A DNA stretch of 64,000 bases from Arenibacter sp041392165 (GTDB taxonomy: Bacteria; Bacteroidota; Bacteroidia; Flavobacteriales; Flavobacteriaceae): the NCBI GenBank assembly GCA_041392165.1, contig JAWKMN010000003.1, positions 1-64,000 of the forward strand, read 5' to 3'. Numbering within the stretch: the first letter of the stretch is position 1; each line of letters opens with the position of its first letter. Both the position numbers and the translations under genes were made by a program. Positions 45,109 through 54,487 of the stretch are shown piece after piece. The notes under the pieces were generated by a model, which did not search any database, was not told the DNA's origin, and saw only the letters and a program-made list of their open reading frames with translations.

Positions 45109-45260
45109 AACTACCTGACTTAAATTCCAAAGATAGGACTTCAAATGAAAGTAAACTTCAAAAATCGATTTTGCTCTGTACATAGGGTTAGTGGTTTCAC
45201 CTGTTAAAATTTCACCTACCGATATTTTCAAAATCAGCTTACAAATTAAAGGGGGCCAGG

Positions 45261-45276
45261 TGACAACCTTATGTCA
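45261..45276. promoter_or_regulatory. Operator-like site 1 (WYL/DinB control region)
   Basis: TGACAACCTTATGTCA is an inverted repeat TGACA-N6-TGTCA. Read on the minus strand (TGACATAAGGTTGTCA) it matches site 2 at 45361 at 14 of 16 positions. It faces the WYL gene. Confidence 0.6.
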
Positions 45277-45360
45277 ACATGGTTTGTGTTCAGCGCAGTT
45301 TTAATGGTAATCATCTGGAATTAAGTATTTTGAATTATTTTTTTAATTGTTTTTTTCTAC

Positions 45361-45376
45361 TGACATAGGGCTGTCA
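45361..45376. promoter_or_regulatory. Operator-like site 2 (WYL/DinB control region)
   Basis: TGACATAGGGCTGTCA is an inverted repeat TGACA-N6-TGTCA, the inverse-oriented copy of site 1. It ends 11 bases before the TAATTTTG box at 45388, so a bound protein would cover the minus-33 region and repress the DinB gene. Confidence 0.6.
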
Positions 45377-45387
45377 CACCCCATACT

Positions 45388-45395
45388 TAATTTTG
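45388..45395 (+). promoter_or_regulatory. Candidate minus-7 box of the DinB-family gene
   Basis: TAATTTTG matches the Bacteroidota consensus TAnnTTTG and lies 34 bases before the ATG at 45430, a normal leader length. Confidence 0.45.
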
Positions 45396-45429
45396 ATCCT
45401 GAAATATTAATCACTTAAAAAATAGAACT

Positions 45430-45918
45430 ATGCACACTACATTGAACAAGGCCCCACAAGTTGTTTCATCACAGGAATTGTTGGATCATTGGCAAGGGCA
45501 CAGGGCACTGACCAAGAGAGTTATTGAAGCATTTCCCGAGGAAGCCTTTTTTAACCATACTATTGGTGGAATGAGAACATTTTCCGAAATGATCATGGAA
45601 CTATTGGGAATTGCCGGACCTGGCATAAAGGAAATTGCTACAGGGAATACGGCTCCTCTCAACGAGCATATGGAACACGGTAACAAGAAGGATAGGTTGC
45701 TGGAACTTTGGGACCAGGCCACTGCAGAAATAAATACGTATTGGCCCCAGATCAAGGAGGAACAGTTTCAACAAAACATCAAAATTTTTGGGCAGTATGA
45801 AGGTACGGTACGGTCTTCCATCTTCTATTTTATAGATAATGAAATACACCATCGGGGACAGGGTTACGTCTATTTAAGATCTTTGGGCATAGCACCCCCT
45901 GCCTTTTATGAACGTTAA
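45430..45918 (+). CDS. DinB-family protein
   Basis: A 162-residue four-helix-bundle protein of the DinB/YfiT superfamily. The conserved C-terminal histidine motif EIHHRGQGYVYLR is present, but the first-helix His is not obvious (MRTFSEMIMELLG), so metal binding is likely but not certain. Some family members are thiol transferases; the function here is unknown. It is divergent from the WYL regulator with a matching operator pair, and is followed after 12 bases by a small gene, so the two form an inducible unit. Confidence 0.88.
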   Translation: MHTTLNKAPQVVSSQELLDHWQGHRALTKRVIEAFPEEAFFNHTIGGMRTFSEMIMELLGIAGPGIKEIATGNTAPLNEHMEHGNKKDRLLELWDQATAEINTYWPQIKEEQFQQNIKIFGQYEGTVRSSIFYFIDNEIHHRGQGYVYLRSLGIAPPAFYER

Positions 45919-45930
45919 TGGCATTGTGGC

Positions 45931-46149
45931 ATGAAAGAAGTATTGGTATTTAAAACGTCAATTAACACTAGGCGGAAAGTGAAAGTTTTGAAACCGGATT
46001 TGAACAGATTGATCGCCAATAATGGATGTTGGAATTTTGATCTGGAGGATTGCGACAATATCCTCCGGGTCGAAACCCATATGGTCCCGGCAATTTCCAT
46101 AACAAATCTGTTGAACGGTCACGGATTTCTTTGCGAGGAATTACATTGA
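45931..46149 (+). CDS. Small conserved-looking protein, 72 residues, downstream of DinB gene
   Basis: A 72-residue protein with alternating beta and alpha segments (VLVFKTSI, LNRLIANNGCWNFDLEDCD, ILRVETHM, ISITNLLNGHGF), similar in pattern to ferredoxin-like HMA folds but without a CxxC metal motif. It starts 12 bases after the DinB stop, so it is probably co-expressed and under WYL control. The composition is not random and the frame is tightly placed, so I accept it as a gene; function unknown. Confidence 0.65.
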   Translation: MKEVLVFKTSINTRRKVKVLKPDLNRLIANNGCWNFDLEDCDNILRVETHMVPAISITNLLNGHGFLCEELH

Positions 46150-46637
46150 TAAAGGGACGTTGAATCGGTTTTTATTGGCACCTCCAAGGGGTATAATACC
46201 CAGAGGCTTGCTTCGAAATTAAAAATTTGATTCCGACCAATGCCTCGTGTGCTTGCACAGAGGTAGTTTACTTGTTAATGGGCTGTTTGGGGGTTGCGTT
46301 GTCACTTCGACAGAGCGAAGGATGAGCGACGGGAAGTCGCACATATATTTTTTTGCATTGTACATTATTTCTTGCCCAATGACAATAAATTATTTTGGCA
46401 TTTGATGTTCACAATGTGCCATAAGTGTGATTTGACTCATTCCCTATATTACCCTCAGAGTTAAGTTGAGCCATATGTGTGATTTAGCTCATTACATATT
46501 TATTTTAGGGGTATTCGTGAACCTTCGGTTTCTCCCTTTGGTCGAAATGACTGGTGTTGTCACTTCGACATGAGCTGCTTTTTTGCAACGATTGAGAAGT
46601 CGCACATATTGGTTTTTAGGTGGGCAAGTGGTTTTGG
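46150..46637. other. Repeat-bearing intergenic region
   Basis: 488 bases between convergent genes. It contains copy B of the dispersed repeat (46476-46551) and two GTCACTTCGACA segments (near 46300 and 46560), each followed by a GAAGTCGCACATAT segment. No coding frame is supported. Confidence 0.6.
46476..46551. repeat. Dispersed repeat, copy B
   Basis: GTGTGATTTAGCTCATTACA, TATTTTAGGGGTATTCGTG and CTCCCTTTGGTCGAAATGA follow in the same order as in copy A. Confidence 0.7.
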
Positions 46638-47636
46638 TTAATAAAACCTACTATAATCCGATCTTCCCCTTTCTTTGAACCTTGAAATATCAAAGACTAA
46701 AAATAATTCCAGCGAATTGGGAATATATTGCTTGGCTTCTCCACCAAAGGGCAGTCTATAGTTGAGACCAAATTCAAAGGTTTCCAGGGTAAGGCTGGTG
46801 GCAAAACCAATTTCGGAAAAGGAGGCATTTTCCAAATAGTTGAGATGTTCGTTTATGCCAATGCTAAAGTTGCCCAAGGTAACGTCCTGATAAAAATCCA
46901 ATCTGGTATTTGGACCTTGTATGGATACCGCATTAAAGAAGTACAAATAGGAATGCTCGGGCAATTTTGCCTGTCCGTATTTATTGATATCCAGTTCATA
47001 TCCAAATTGCCCGGAAATGAGCATGTTTAAATTCACGTTATTTTCACTCTGCTTGGAGGATATCCGTGGCTGGTTCAAATGTTTGAAGGAAAGACCAAAA
47101 AGCGTATTGATATCATTATGAATAAGTACCGATGCGCCCATGTCCAAATAACCTATATTTTCGGAGGCAGTAATGGGGTCTATGGTATTGGCACTGATTT
47201 GGCCCGTAAAGATGTTTATCTGATCCTGAAAGGTAAGATTGTTAAAATCATATCTGTAATTGCTATAGCCGGCCGTTATTCCAGGATATATGATCCAATC
47301 GTTTTTCAGGACCAATTTATACATATAGCTCAATGCGGCAGAAGTGTAGTTATATCCCGAATTGTTCAGGTTGTTATTGAACAGATCTACGCCCAGTTGA
47401 AAATTGTATTCCTTAAATGCAGTTGAGCCAAAGGCATATTTATGTTGGGATTGGTTGCCTTGGTTTTGACTGGCAAATTCGGCCAATACCCCTATCCGTG
47501 TTTTATCCTTAAAAGCATGAAAACTGGGATTTAGGGATGCCGGAACCTTACTAAGGTTATGTACAAATTTTTCCTGGGCGTTGGTCCCCAACGAAATAAG
47601 AACAATTAGTAGGGTTATTAGATCAAGTCTTCTCAT
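46638..47636 (-). CDS. PorP/SprF-family type IX secretion-associated outer-membrane protein
   Basis: A 332-residue beta-barrel protein with a signal peptide (residues 1 to about 20, ending GTNAQ) and the PorP/SprF pattern (SKVPASLNPSFHAF near the start, repeated aromatic-rich beta strands, and FGLNYRLPFGG near the end). Family members are needed for export or surface anchoring of the specific T9SS substrate encoded next to them. The gene starts 2 bases after the stop of the giant adhesin gene, so the two form one operon. That adhesin is now interrupted, so this protein may have lost its partner. Confidence 0.9.
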   Translation of the reverse strand: MRRLDLITLLIVLISLGTNAQEKFVHNLSKVPASLNPSFHAFKDKTRIGVLAEFASQNQGNQSQHKYAFGSTAFKEYNFQLGVDLFNNNLNNSGYNYTSAALSYMYKLVLKNDWIIYPGITAGYSNYRYDFNNLTFQDQINIFTGQISANTIDPITASENIGYLDMGASVLIHNDINTLFGLSFKHLNQPRISSKQSENNVNLNMLISGQFGYELDINKYGQAKLPEHSYLYFFNAVSIQGPNTRLDFYQDVTLGNFSIGINEHLNYLENASFSEIGFATSLTLETFEFGLNYRLPFGGEAKQYIPNSLELFLVFDISRFKERGRSDYSRFY

Positions 47637-47638
47637 CT

Positions 47639-50600
47639 CTATCTTAATATTGAGGCTTCGCCCGTTTTGGTTATTTGGTTATTATCTCTTGTGGTTCCTA
47701 CAAACAGATATCTGAAGGAGGTGTTCTTATAGGGTTTCCCAGAACTATAATTGCCGTTCCAACCCCAGTTTACGGGCATATTCCCATAGTCATAGGCAAC
47801 GTTATAGACCAGAGCGCCCCACATATCATAAATCTGAAAGGTAAAGGAGGCTATTCCCGTAAACTCCCCTTGGAAGTAATCGTTTATGCCATCGGTATTG
47901 GCAGAGAAAACATTGGGGAACATTACGTCGTAACCGTTGCCCACCTGTACATCCTGTTGCACCGTTTTACTACAGCCCTGATCGTTGAACAATGTTAGGG
48001 TGGTGGTAAAAATGCCAGGGTAGCTAAATACATGTGTGGTCATTATTCCGTCCGCAGTGGGATCTACATTGATAATGGGGCTTCCATCACCAAAATCCCA
48101 CGAAGCATTGCCATAACCAGTTTCACTGGTTATGCTGAACCGTATGTCCTCTTTGGCCAATAGAAGGCCTGTAATTTCATATTCGTCCGAACTATAGGTA
48201 AATGAAGGATCTGTTACCCCGGCACTTATCGGCATGGTTATTCCGCATCCTTGGTCATTTACCACATTAAGACTGGCATTGTCCAACGGATTTCCAATTT
48301 GAACGGCATAGGTATTGGTTCCCGTTTTTAGGGAAGGTACCAAGGCGCCTTCATAGTAAAAGCTCAGATCTCCAGGTTGGCTGTTAAAAACGGACACCGT
48401 AATACTTCCCGGATCTCCCAAACAAAGGGACTGGTCCAAATAAGGTCCGTCCAATAGTTGTAGCGATTCCGCTTTGTTGATGGTGATGATTTCCTGATAA
48501 TAATAGGCCTGGTCGGCATTGGCACAACCATTTATATTACTGGTAATGGTAAGCCTTAACCTTCCTTCCTCCAATCCGTTCAATTGTGTTATGTTCTGGC
48601 CCAAAGGAGTAAACACCGGGTCGGGATTGTTGGTTGTACCGGCAGTTTCCTTCTCCCATATAATAGAATACGGTCTTAGGCCACCACTTACCGTAATGGA
48701 AATGGCCCCGTCATTGGTAGCACCACAGCTTACCGGGGTGATCGTCCTGTTTACGGCTATCGGGGCATAGGTGGTATTGAAGGTAAACTCAATTTCCTCG
48801 GAAGAACAATCATTACTGTCGGTGACGGTCAACCAATATGAGCCCGGTACCGCATCAAAACTGGTAATGTCCTGGGCCACAAAATTGTTGGGACCCCTCC
48901 AATCATAAAAGTAATATGGGTTGTTGTTTCCGTCCATAAAGGGTTTTCCCCCAGTTATTAAATTGGTATTGAGGCTAAAGGCGAATTCAGTTTCGCAAGG
49001 TGGAATGGTATATGATTTGGCACCGTTGTAATCCATGGCTTCATAACTGTCCATGGTAAAGGTTTGTACAACACACTGATTGGCATCGGTTACGGCTATC
49101 ACATGACTGCTATTGGAAAGCGAGCTAATGGTAATTTGCGTATTATTGAAGATTACAGCTGTTCCGTTATCCAGTGTATATTGATAAGGTGCCGTACCGC
49201 CCTGTACGCTAAAGGTAAATTCACGTCCTGCACTGGCGTCCACACAACTTCCGTTGCCCGTAGTAATGGCAGTGGCACTAAAAATGGCCGGGGCCGTGAT
49301 ATCAAAAGTCTGTCTCACCGTACACGGTGCATTGGCATCGCTATTGGTATCGATAATGACTACTTCATAGCTGCCTCCCCCCAAATTGGTAAGACTGGTA
49401 TTATTGGTGGCATAACTGGTTCCGTTCTTGTACCAGTTTATCTGCAATTGACTGCTAGGGTCGGCACTTATCTGTATGCTTATTTCGGCATTGGCATCCC
49501 CGGCACATTGTAATTGCTGGTTGATTACCTGGACGCTACTTATTTCCAATTGGGCCTTGGATGCTACATTGGCCGTATAGGTCGTTGAACAGCCAAGTTG
49601 GTCCGTTACGGATAGTACATATACTCCGGGGGCCAGATTGGAAATGTTCTGTGTGGTAAAGTTGGCATTATCGGGACCCGTCCAACTAAAGTTATAGGGA
49701 GGATAGCCTCCTGTTATCGTTGTAGCCCCTATGTTTAGACTGATACTACCGTCGTTTTGACCAAAACAAGTGGCATTTTCCACTACCACCGAAGCCTGGT
49801 TAAATTGTAGCCCTAACGGCAAGGTTACGGATTGCGATTCCTGTATTCCGCAAGAGGCATCCTGTACACTAATGTTGTAGGTAGCTCCCCCAATTAAATT
49901 GGTATAGGTAATATTTGGATTGTTGGATGTCTGTACCAAGGTAGTACCATTGGGCCTTGTAAGCGTATAGGTGAATGGGGCAATACCTCCGGTGCTATAG
50001 GCCGTAATGGCCGCATTACAGGTATCCCCTATGTTCAGGGTCAAGACCTCCGGTTCCGATACTATAAATGGGGAAGAAGTAATTCCACAAAATTCATTGT
50101 ACACCGTTAATTGGTAAACTCCGGCCGTAAGATTGTTTATGCTCAGGGTAGAGGCCGTAAAGCCGTTGTCCCCTATTTTGGACCATACATAGGTGTTTGC
50201 AACCACATTGGATTGTGTAATTACATTGGAAGTACTAACATTGGGGTCGGTTCCGGTACTGACATAGGCCGTAAATCCAATCCCCGCAACTTTGGCAGTC
50301 AATATAATTTCATTGAAATTGGTCGTTGCCACCACCGGGCTTAAATTAGGTCCGATTGCCGTGTTTATCTGTTGGGCAAGTGCTGTGGCCACTTCATTAT
50401 TGTTCTGGGGCTGATTAATACCGTTCAGGGTAACCTGATGATCATAGACCTTGCCATCGATAATGATACTATAGGTATTGTTCAGGGTTGGGGTGCCGAA
50501 AAGGGATATGGTATTTATTTGCTTTTGGGCCGTATTACCTCCGGTAATCCTAGAGTTGGGAATTACAATACTTCCGTCATTTCCACCATTACAGCTTACA

Positions 50601-53041
50601 GGACTAATATCATTGGCAATAATAGCATCATTATCTATAATGGCATAGGGAATAACGGTTACAATTTTTGGAGAAGTTTCATCCGTACAGGCCACTCCGT
50701 TCAATGTACTGGTAACCAATCTTTTAAAATAAGTAGAGGTGGCAAGGGTACTTGGAGGGGTATAATTTGGCTGTGTGGCTCCGGCTACGGCAGTATAGGT
50801 CTGATTGTCCGGGGAAGACCACCATTGGTAGGTGAGTACTCCCGCACCCGTTGCCGATTCCTGTTCCACAATGGCCAAAGGCTGACTTCCCTCGCATACG
50901 GATTGATTGTCCGTTATCTTACCTGCATAAACGGAATTAAGGGTAACCTGGATAGGATTGGTCTCCACCACGCAGGTCTTGTCTACCAAACTGGTCCTGG
51001 TAATGGTCCGCTTATAATGCATGGTAGAAGTTGGGACGGGTGGCGTATAGGAAGCGGAATGCACCTCTAGATCTGTCCATACGCTACCATCAGGAGAGGC
51101 ATACCAGTCATAGGTCTGGTCCACAAAGGCACTGCCACCGCTTACGGTCAATGCTCCGGGTACAATCCCTTCGCATATGGTTTGATCGTTCACTAAGGTC
51201 CCTGGCAATAATTCTTCGGCAACCTGTACCACAACGGTATTACTATCTTCTGTACAAATCACATTATTGAAGGTTGAAGACGCAGTCCTTTTGAAATAGG
51301 TAGTAGGATAATTGCCGGCAACCGGGTCATAGGTACTGTTGACAGCTCCGCTAATGATACCCCAGTTGCTGTTGTCCGTAGAGGAATACCACTGATATTT
51401 CAGTACTCCTCCTGGTTCTGCAGTCCCGTCCACGGTATTGCCTAAAACGGCAGGATCTTCTCCAAAACATATTTTTTGATCTCCGGATATGGTACCTCCG
51501 TCCACATCATTGACAATAATTCTAATTATATTACTTGGAGCATAGGGAGCACATATAATAGCATCCACTGTAGCTTGATAATCCCTACGGTACCATTTAT
51601 CGGTGGTAAATGGGGCTCCAGGGGTATAGATTGCACTGGTTGCTCCGGGGATGGAATTAAAAGTACTTCCGTCATTGGATTCGTACCATTGAAAATCCAA
51701 ATAAGGGAGTCCTTCTATGGCGCTGGGGTTGCCCAGGGCCGGGGCCATGGAATTGAGGCAAAGCGTGATATTGTTGCCAATATTGTCCGCTTGGGGCACC
51801 AATACGGTCACTGGATTGCTGTCCACTACACATTCTACCCCGGAAATATCCGTGCTCGTTGTAGTTCTGATGTAGGTTGTTGTAAACGTTATGTTGGATG
51901 GATCATGGCTTGTCCCAGTAGCACCTGGAATCGGGGCTCCATTGGCATACCATTGATAGGTCAATGTCTGGCCCGTAGACGGTGCAAGCTCCTCTATAGG
52001 ACTTGGATCGTCTCCTTTGCATATTACTTCTTCATTGGTTCCATTGGTGCCGTTGGCATGGGTGGTACCAATGGTACCCCCTGTGGCATTTCCACCGTTA
52101 ATGATGGTCAGGACATTACTGGTTACACTGCAGGATAGGCCATTTAAGGTGGAAGTAGTAATTCTTCTGTAGTAGTTGTCCTGTGTTACGGCAGGAGGAT
52201 CGTAGATAACGGAGGTTGCTCCTGGAATATCCGAAAATAATACATTGTCACTGGAAATCTGCCATTGGTAGCTTACGGTTCCGGAGGCGATCAACGGAAA
52301 GTTGGCGCTAAAAGGCTGTGGATCCCCACCGTTGCATACTTCCGTAGTTCCGGTGGCCCCGGAAGAAAAAGTTATATTATGTCCGGCTGCATTGTCAAAT
52401 TTGTTTACATACACTATAACCGCTGTGGTTATGGCCTCACAAGTGATGCCTTGTAAGGTTGCACTGGCCTTTCTTCTGTAATAGGTCTGTAAGTCCCCGC
52501 TATTTACGGGAGTATAAGTAGCTTGATCGGTATTGGCAATATTGGACCAGGTGTTTCCGTCCGGGGAATTCTGCCATGTATAGCTAATGGTTCCGTTGGA
52601 AACGGCATTGGCCGAACTTGTAATCGGGGCTATGTTTTCATCCCCACATACCGTTTGGGTCTGGGAAATGGATCCCTCGTTTAAAGTTATTAAGGTAACC
52701 AAGGTTGGAAGACTTGAAGCTTCACAAATATTTCCATTATTGGTGTAAGTAACATTTCGCCTAAAATAGGTAGATGTAGCCAATCCGGTGGAAAAACTTA
52801 GGTTTTCCCCTGTTTCCCCGTTCATCAGATTGTAATTGATATTATCGGTAGAGGAATACCATTGGAAATTTATGCCCACCCCGGCCGGGGTACTATTGGA
52901 AACAGTAATGGTTGCCGGTGCCTCACCTTCACAAACAGCCTGGTCTGCCGATCCCTCACCACCTGAAATAGCTCCGGCTACGTTGATGGTAACTTCGTTG
53001 GTGTAATCGGAACATACCTTGGCATTCAGGGTTGTCACGTC
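47639..53041 (-). pseudogene. Giant T9SS type B surface protein, C-terminal fragment (IS-interrupted)
   Basis: About 1800 residues, the downstream part of one large gene. It has no start codon of its own: the GTG at 53038 is an internal Val, and there is no signal peptide. It contains about a dozen Ig-like repeats of about 80-90 residues (pattern YQWYSSTD...YTPP...YFRR), SprB-like repeats (GGYPPYNFSWTGPDNANF), a PKD-like domain (ASWDFGDGSP...HVFSYPGIFTTTL) and a gliding-motility/type B sorting C-terminus (VMFPNVFSANTDGINDYF...). Joined to 54501-56635 after removing the IS and one duplicated 8-mer, the frame is open for about 2509 codons. It was a secreted surface adhesin-type protein paired with the PorP/SprF gene. 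Confidence 0.92.
53034..53041. repeat. Target-site duplication, left copy
   Basis: GTCACGTC lies directly before the IS left end and recurs at 54501-54508 directly after its right end. Confidence 0.9.
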
Positions 53042-53105
53042 GGATCAAGATTAAAACTTGGGTCTGAAGTGAATAATTTATTTCTTTGCACTTTAAATTT
53101 AAGGG

Positions 53106-53492
53106 ATGGACAAAGGAACCGATTTATCGTTATTGAGCTTATTTTTACCAGAGGGATTACTCGACTTTTTTGATATCGTCGGCTTTGAACAAAAACCGAT
53201 AAAGAATCCCTTGTACGACAATCGGTTGACTGTATTTTTAGAGGAGAAAAAGCAGATACCGGAGCGTTACAAAGAGCACACCTTTAAGGCCAGTGGCTTT
53301 ATGGAGCCCAGGGTCATCGATGATTATCCGATCCGCAGCAATCTGGTCAGCTTGAGCCTCAAGCGCAGGCGCTGGGATGTCCTGGTGGATGGAAAGTGGA
53401 CCAAGACCAGCCGTGATTGGGATGATTTTATTGCACAGGGGACCCGCATGTCAAAGGAGTTCGCTGCTTTTTTAAAAGAGATCAACGGATAA
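53106..53492 (+). CDS. ISAon1-family transposase N-terminal region protein
   Basis: A 128-residue first reading frame of the IS, beginning 64 bases inside the left end. It has a short hydrophobic N-terminus (LSLLSLFLPEGLLDFFDIV), and a basic C-terminal part (SLSLKRRRWDVLVDGKWTKT) typical of the DNA-binding N-terminal region of ISAon1-family transposases. It ends at TAA (53490-53492), while the catalytic frame is open from 53476, so the two overlap by 17 bases in the plus-one frame. Confidence 0.88.
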   Translation: MDKGTDLSLLSLFLPEGLLDFFDIVGFEQKPIKNPLYDNRLTVFLEEKKQIPERYKEHTFKASGFMEPRVIDDYPIRSNLVSLSLKRRRWDVLVDGKWTKTSRDWDDFIAQGTRMSKEFAAFLKEING

Positions 53493-54468
53493 TACGGCCC
53501 TGAGCGGCCAACAACTGGGGTCTCTCTTCGGGGTAAATGGCAAGAAACTCCAGCGACAGTACAGGGATTATCTGAGCGAGTTCAAGGACTGGGAGCAAAA
53601 GGGACATGCCAAACAATGGCTCGTCTTTCCCGAAAATATGGGACCTTACCTGTCCATTGACGAAACGGCACTCTCCAAAGGGGAGCTCTACACCATAATC
53701 ACCAACAAAAAGGCCAAGGGAAAAAAAGGGTCCATAGTGGCCATATTCTCCGGCACCAAGGTGGAACCTATCATAGAACAACTAATGAAGATACCCACCA
53801 AGAAAAGGGCCAGGGTCAAGGAAATCACCCTGGATATGGCAAACTCCATGAAGACCATCGCCAAAAAATGCTTCCCCAAAGCCGTACAGGTCACCGACAG
53901 GTTCCACGTACAGAAACTGGCACTGGAGGCCCTTCAGGACATCCGGATCAAGCATAGATGGGACGCAATAGACCTGGAGAACGAACAGATAAAACGGGCA
54001 AAAGAAAAGAACAGGGCCTTCGTCCCAAAAGAATTCAGCAATGGGGACACCAGAAAACAACTCTTGGCCAGAAGTAGGTACCTCCTTTATAAATCACCCA
54101 ACAATTGGACCCCGAACCAATCTGAAAGAAGTAAAATATTGTTCTCGGAATATCCGGATATAAAGCTCGCATTCGACCTGGTCCAAGGGCTTAGGCACAT
54201 ATTCAATACGGCAACGACCATAGAGGTAGCGTACACAAAACTGGCCCATTGGTACAAGGACGTGGAAAATACAGGGTTCCGGGCATTCAAAACGATTGCC
54301 AATACCATAGCCCTCAACTACAGGTCTATCCTAAACTATTTTATAAATAGAAGTACTAATGCATCCGCTGAATCCTTCAACGCTAAAATAAAGGCATTCA
54401 GGGTGCAATTCAGAGGCGTTAGAAATACAGAATTCTTCCTGTTTAGGTTAACTCAGTTATTTGCATAA
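53476..54468 (+). CDS. ISAon1-family DDE transposase (catalytic frame)
   Basis: The catalytic reading frame is open from 53476 and ends TAA at 54468. No ATG occurs before 53638, yet the first catalytic Asp (LSIDETALSKG) follows that ATG almost at once, and conserved sequence (GSLFGVNGKKLQRQYRDYL) precedes it. Translation therefore needs a frameshift from the first frame or a non-ATG restart. Visible catalytic signs are SIDETA, the DRFHVQKLALEAL motif and STNASAESFNAKIK with the acidic Glu. It mobilises the IS. Confidence 0.85.
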   Translation, partial: KRSTDNTALSGQQLGSLFGVNGKKLQRQYRDYLSEFKDWEQKGHAKQWLVFPENMGPYLSIDETALSKGELYTIITNKKAKGKKGSIVAIFSGTKVEPIIEQLMKIPTKKRARVKEITLDMANSMKTIAKKCFPKAVQVTDRFHVQKLALEALQDIRIKHRWDAIDLENEQIKRAKEKNRAFVPKEFSNGDTRKQLLARSRYLLYKSPNNWTPNQSERSKILFSEYPDIKLAFDLVQGLRHIFNTATTIEVAYTKLAHWYKDVENTGFRAFKTIANTIALNYRSILNYFINRSTNASAESFNAKIKAFRVQFRGVRNTEFFLFRLTQLFA

Positions 54469-54487
54469 ATATCCAAATACCCAGAAA

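Noticed and set aside
48519..52456. Long plus-strand frames inside the giant surface-protein gene
   Set aside because: They are antisense shadows of a repetitive, Thr/Asn/Gly-rich coding sequence and have no credible starts or domains.
53038..53040. GTG start codon for the large C-terminal surface-protein fragment
   Set aside because: It is an internal Val codon inside the target-site duplication, with no signal peptide downstream.
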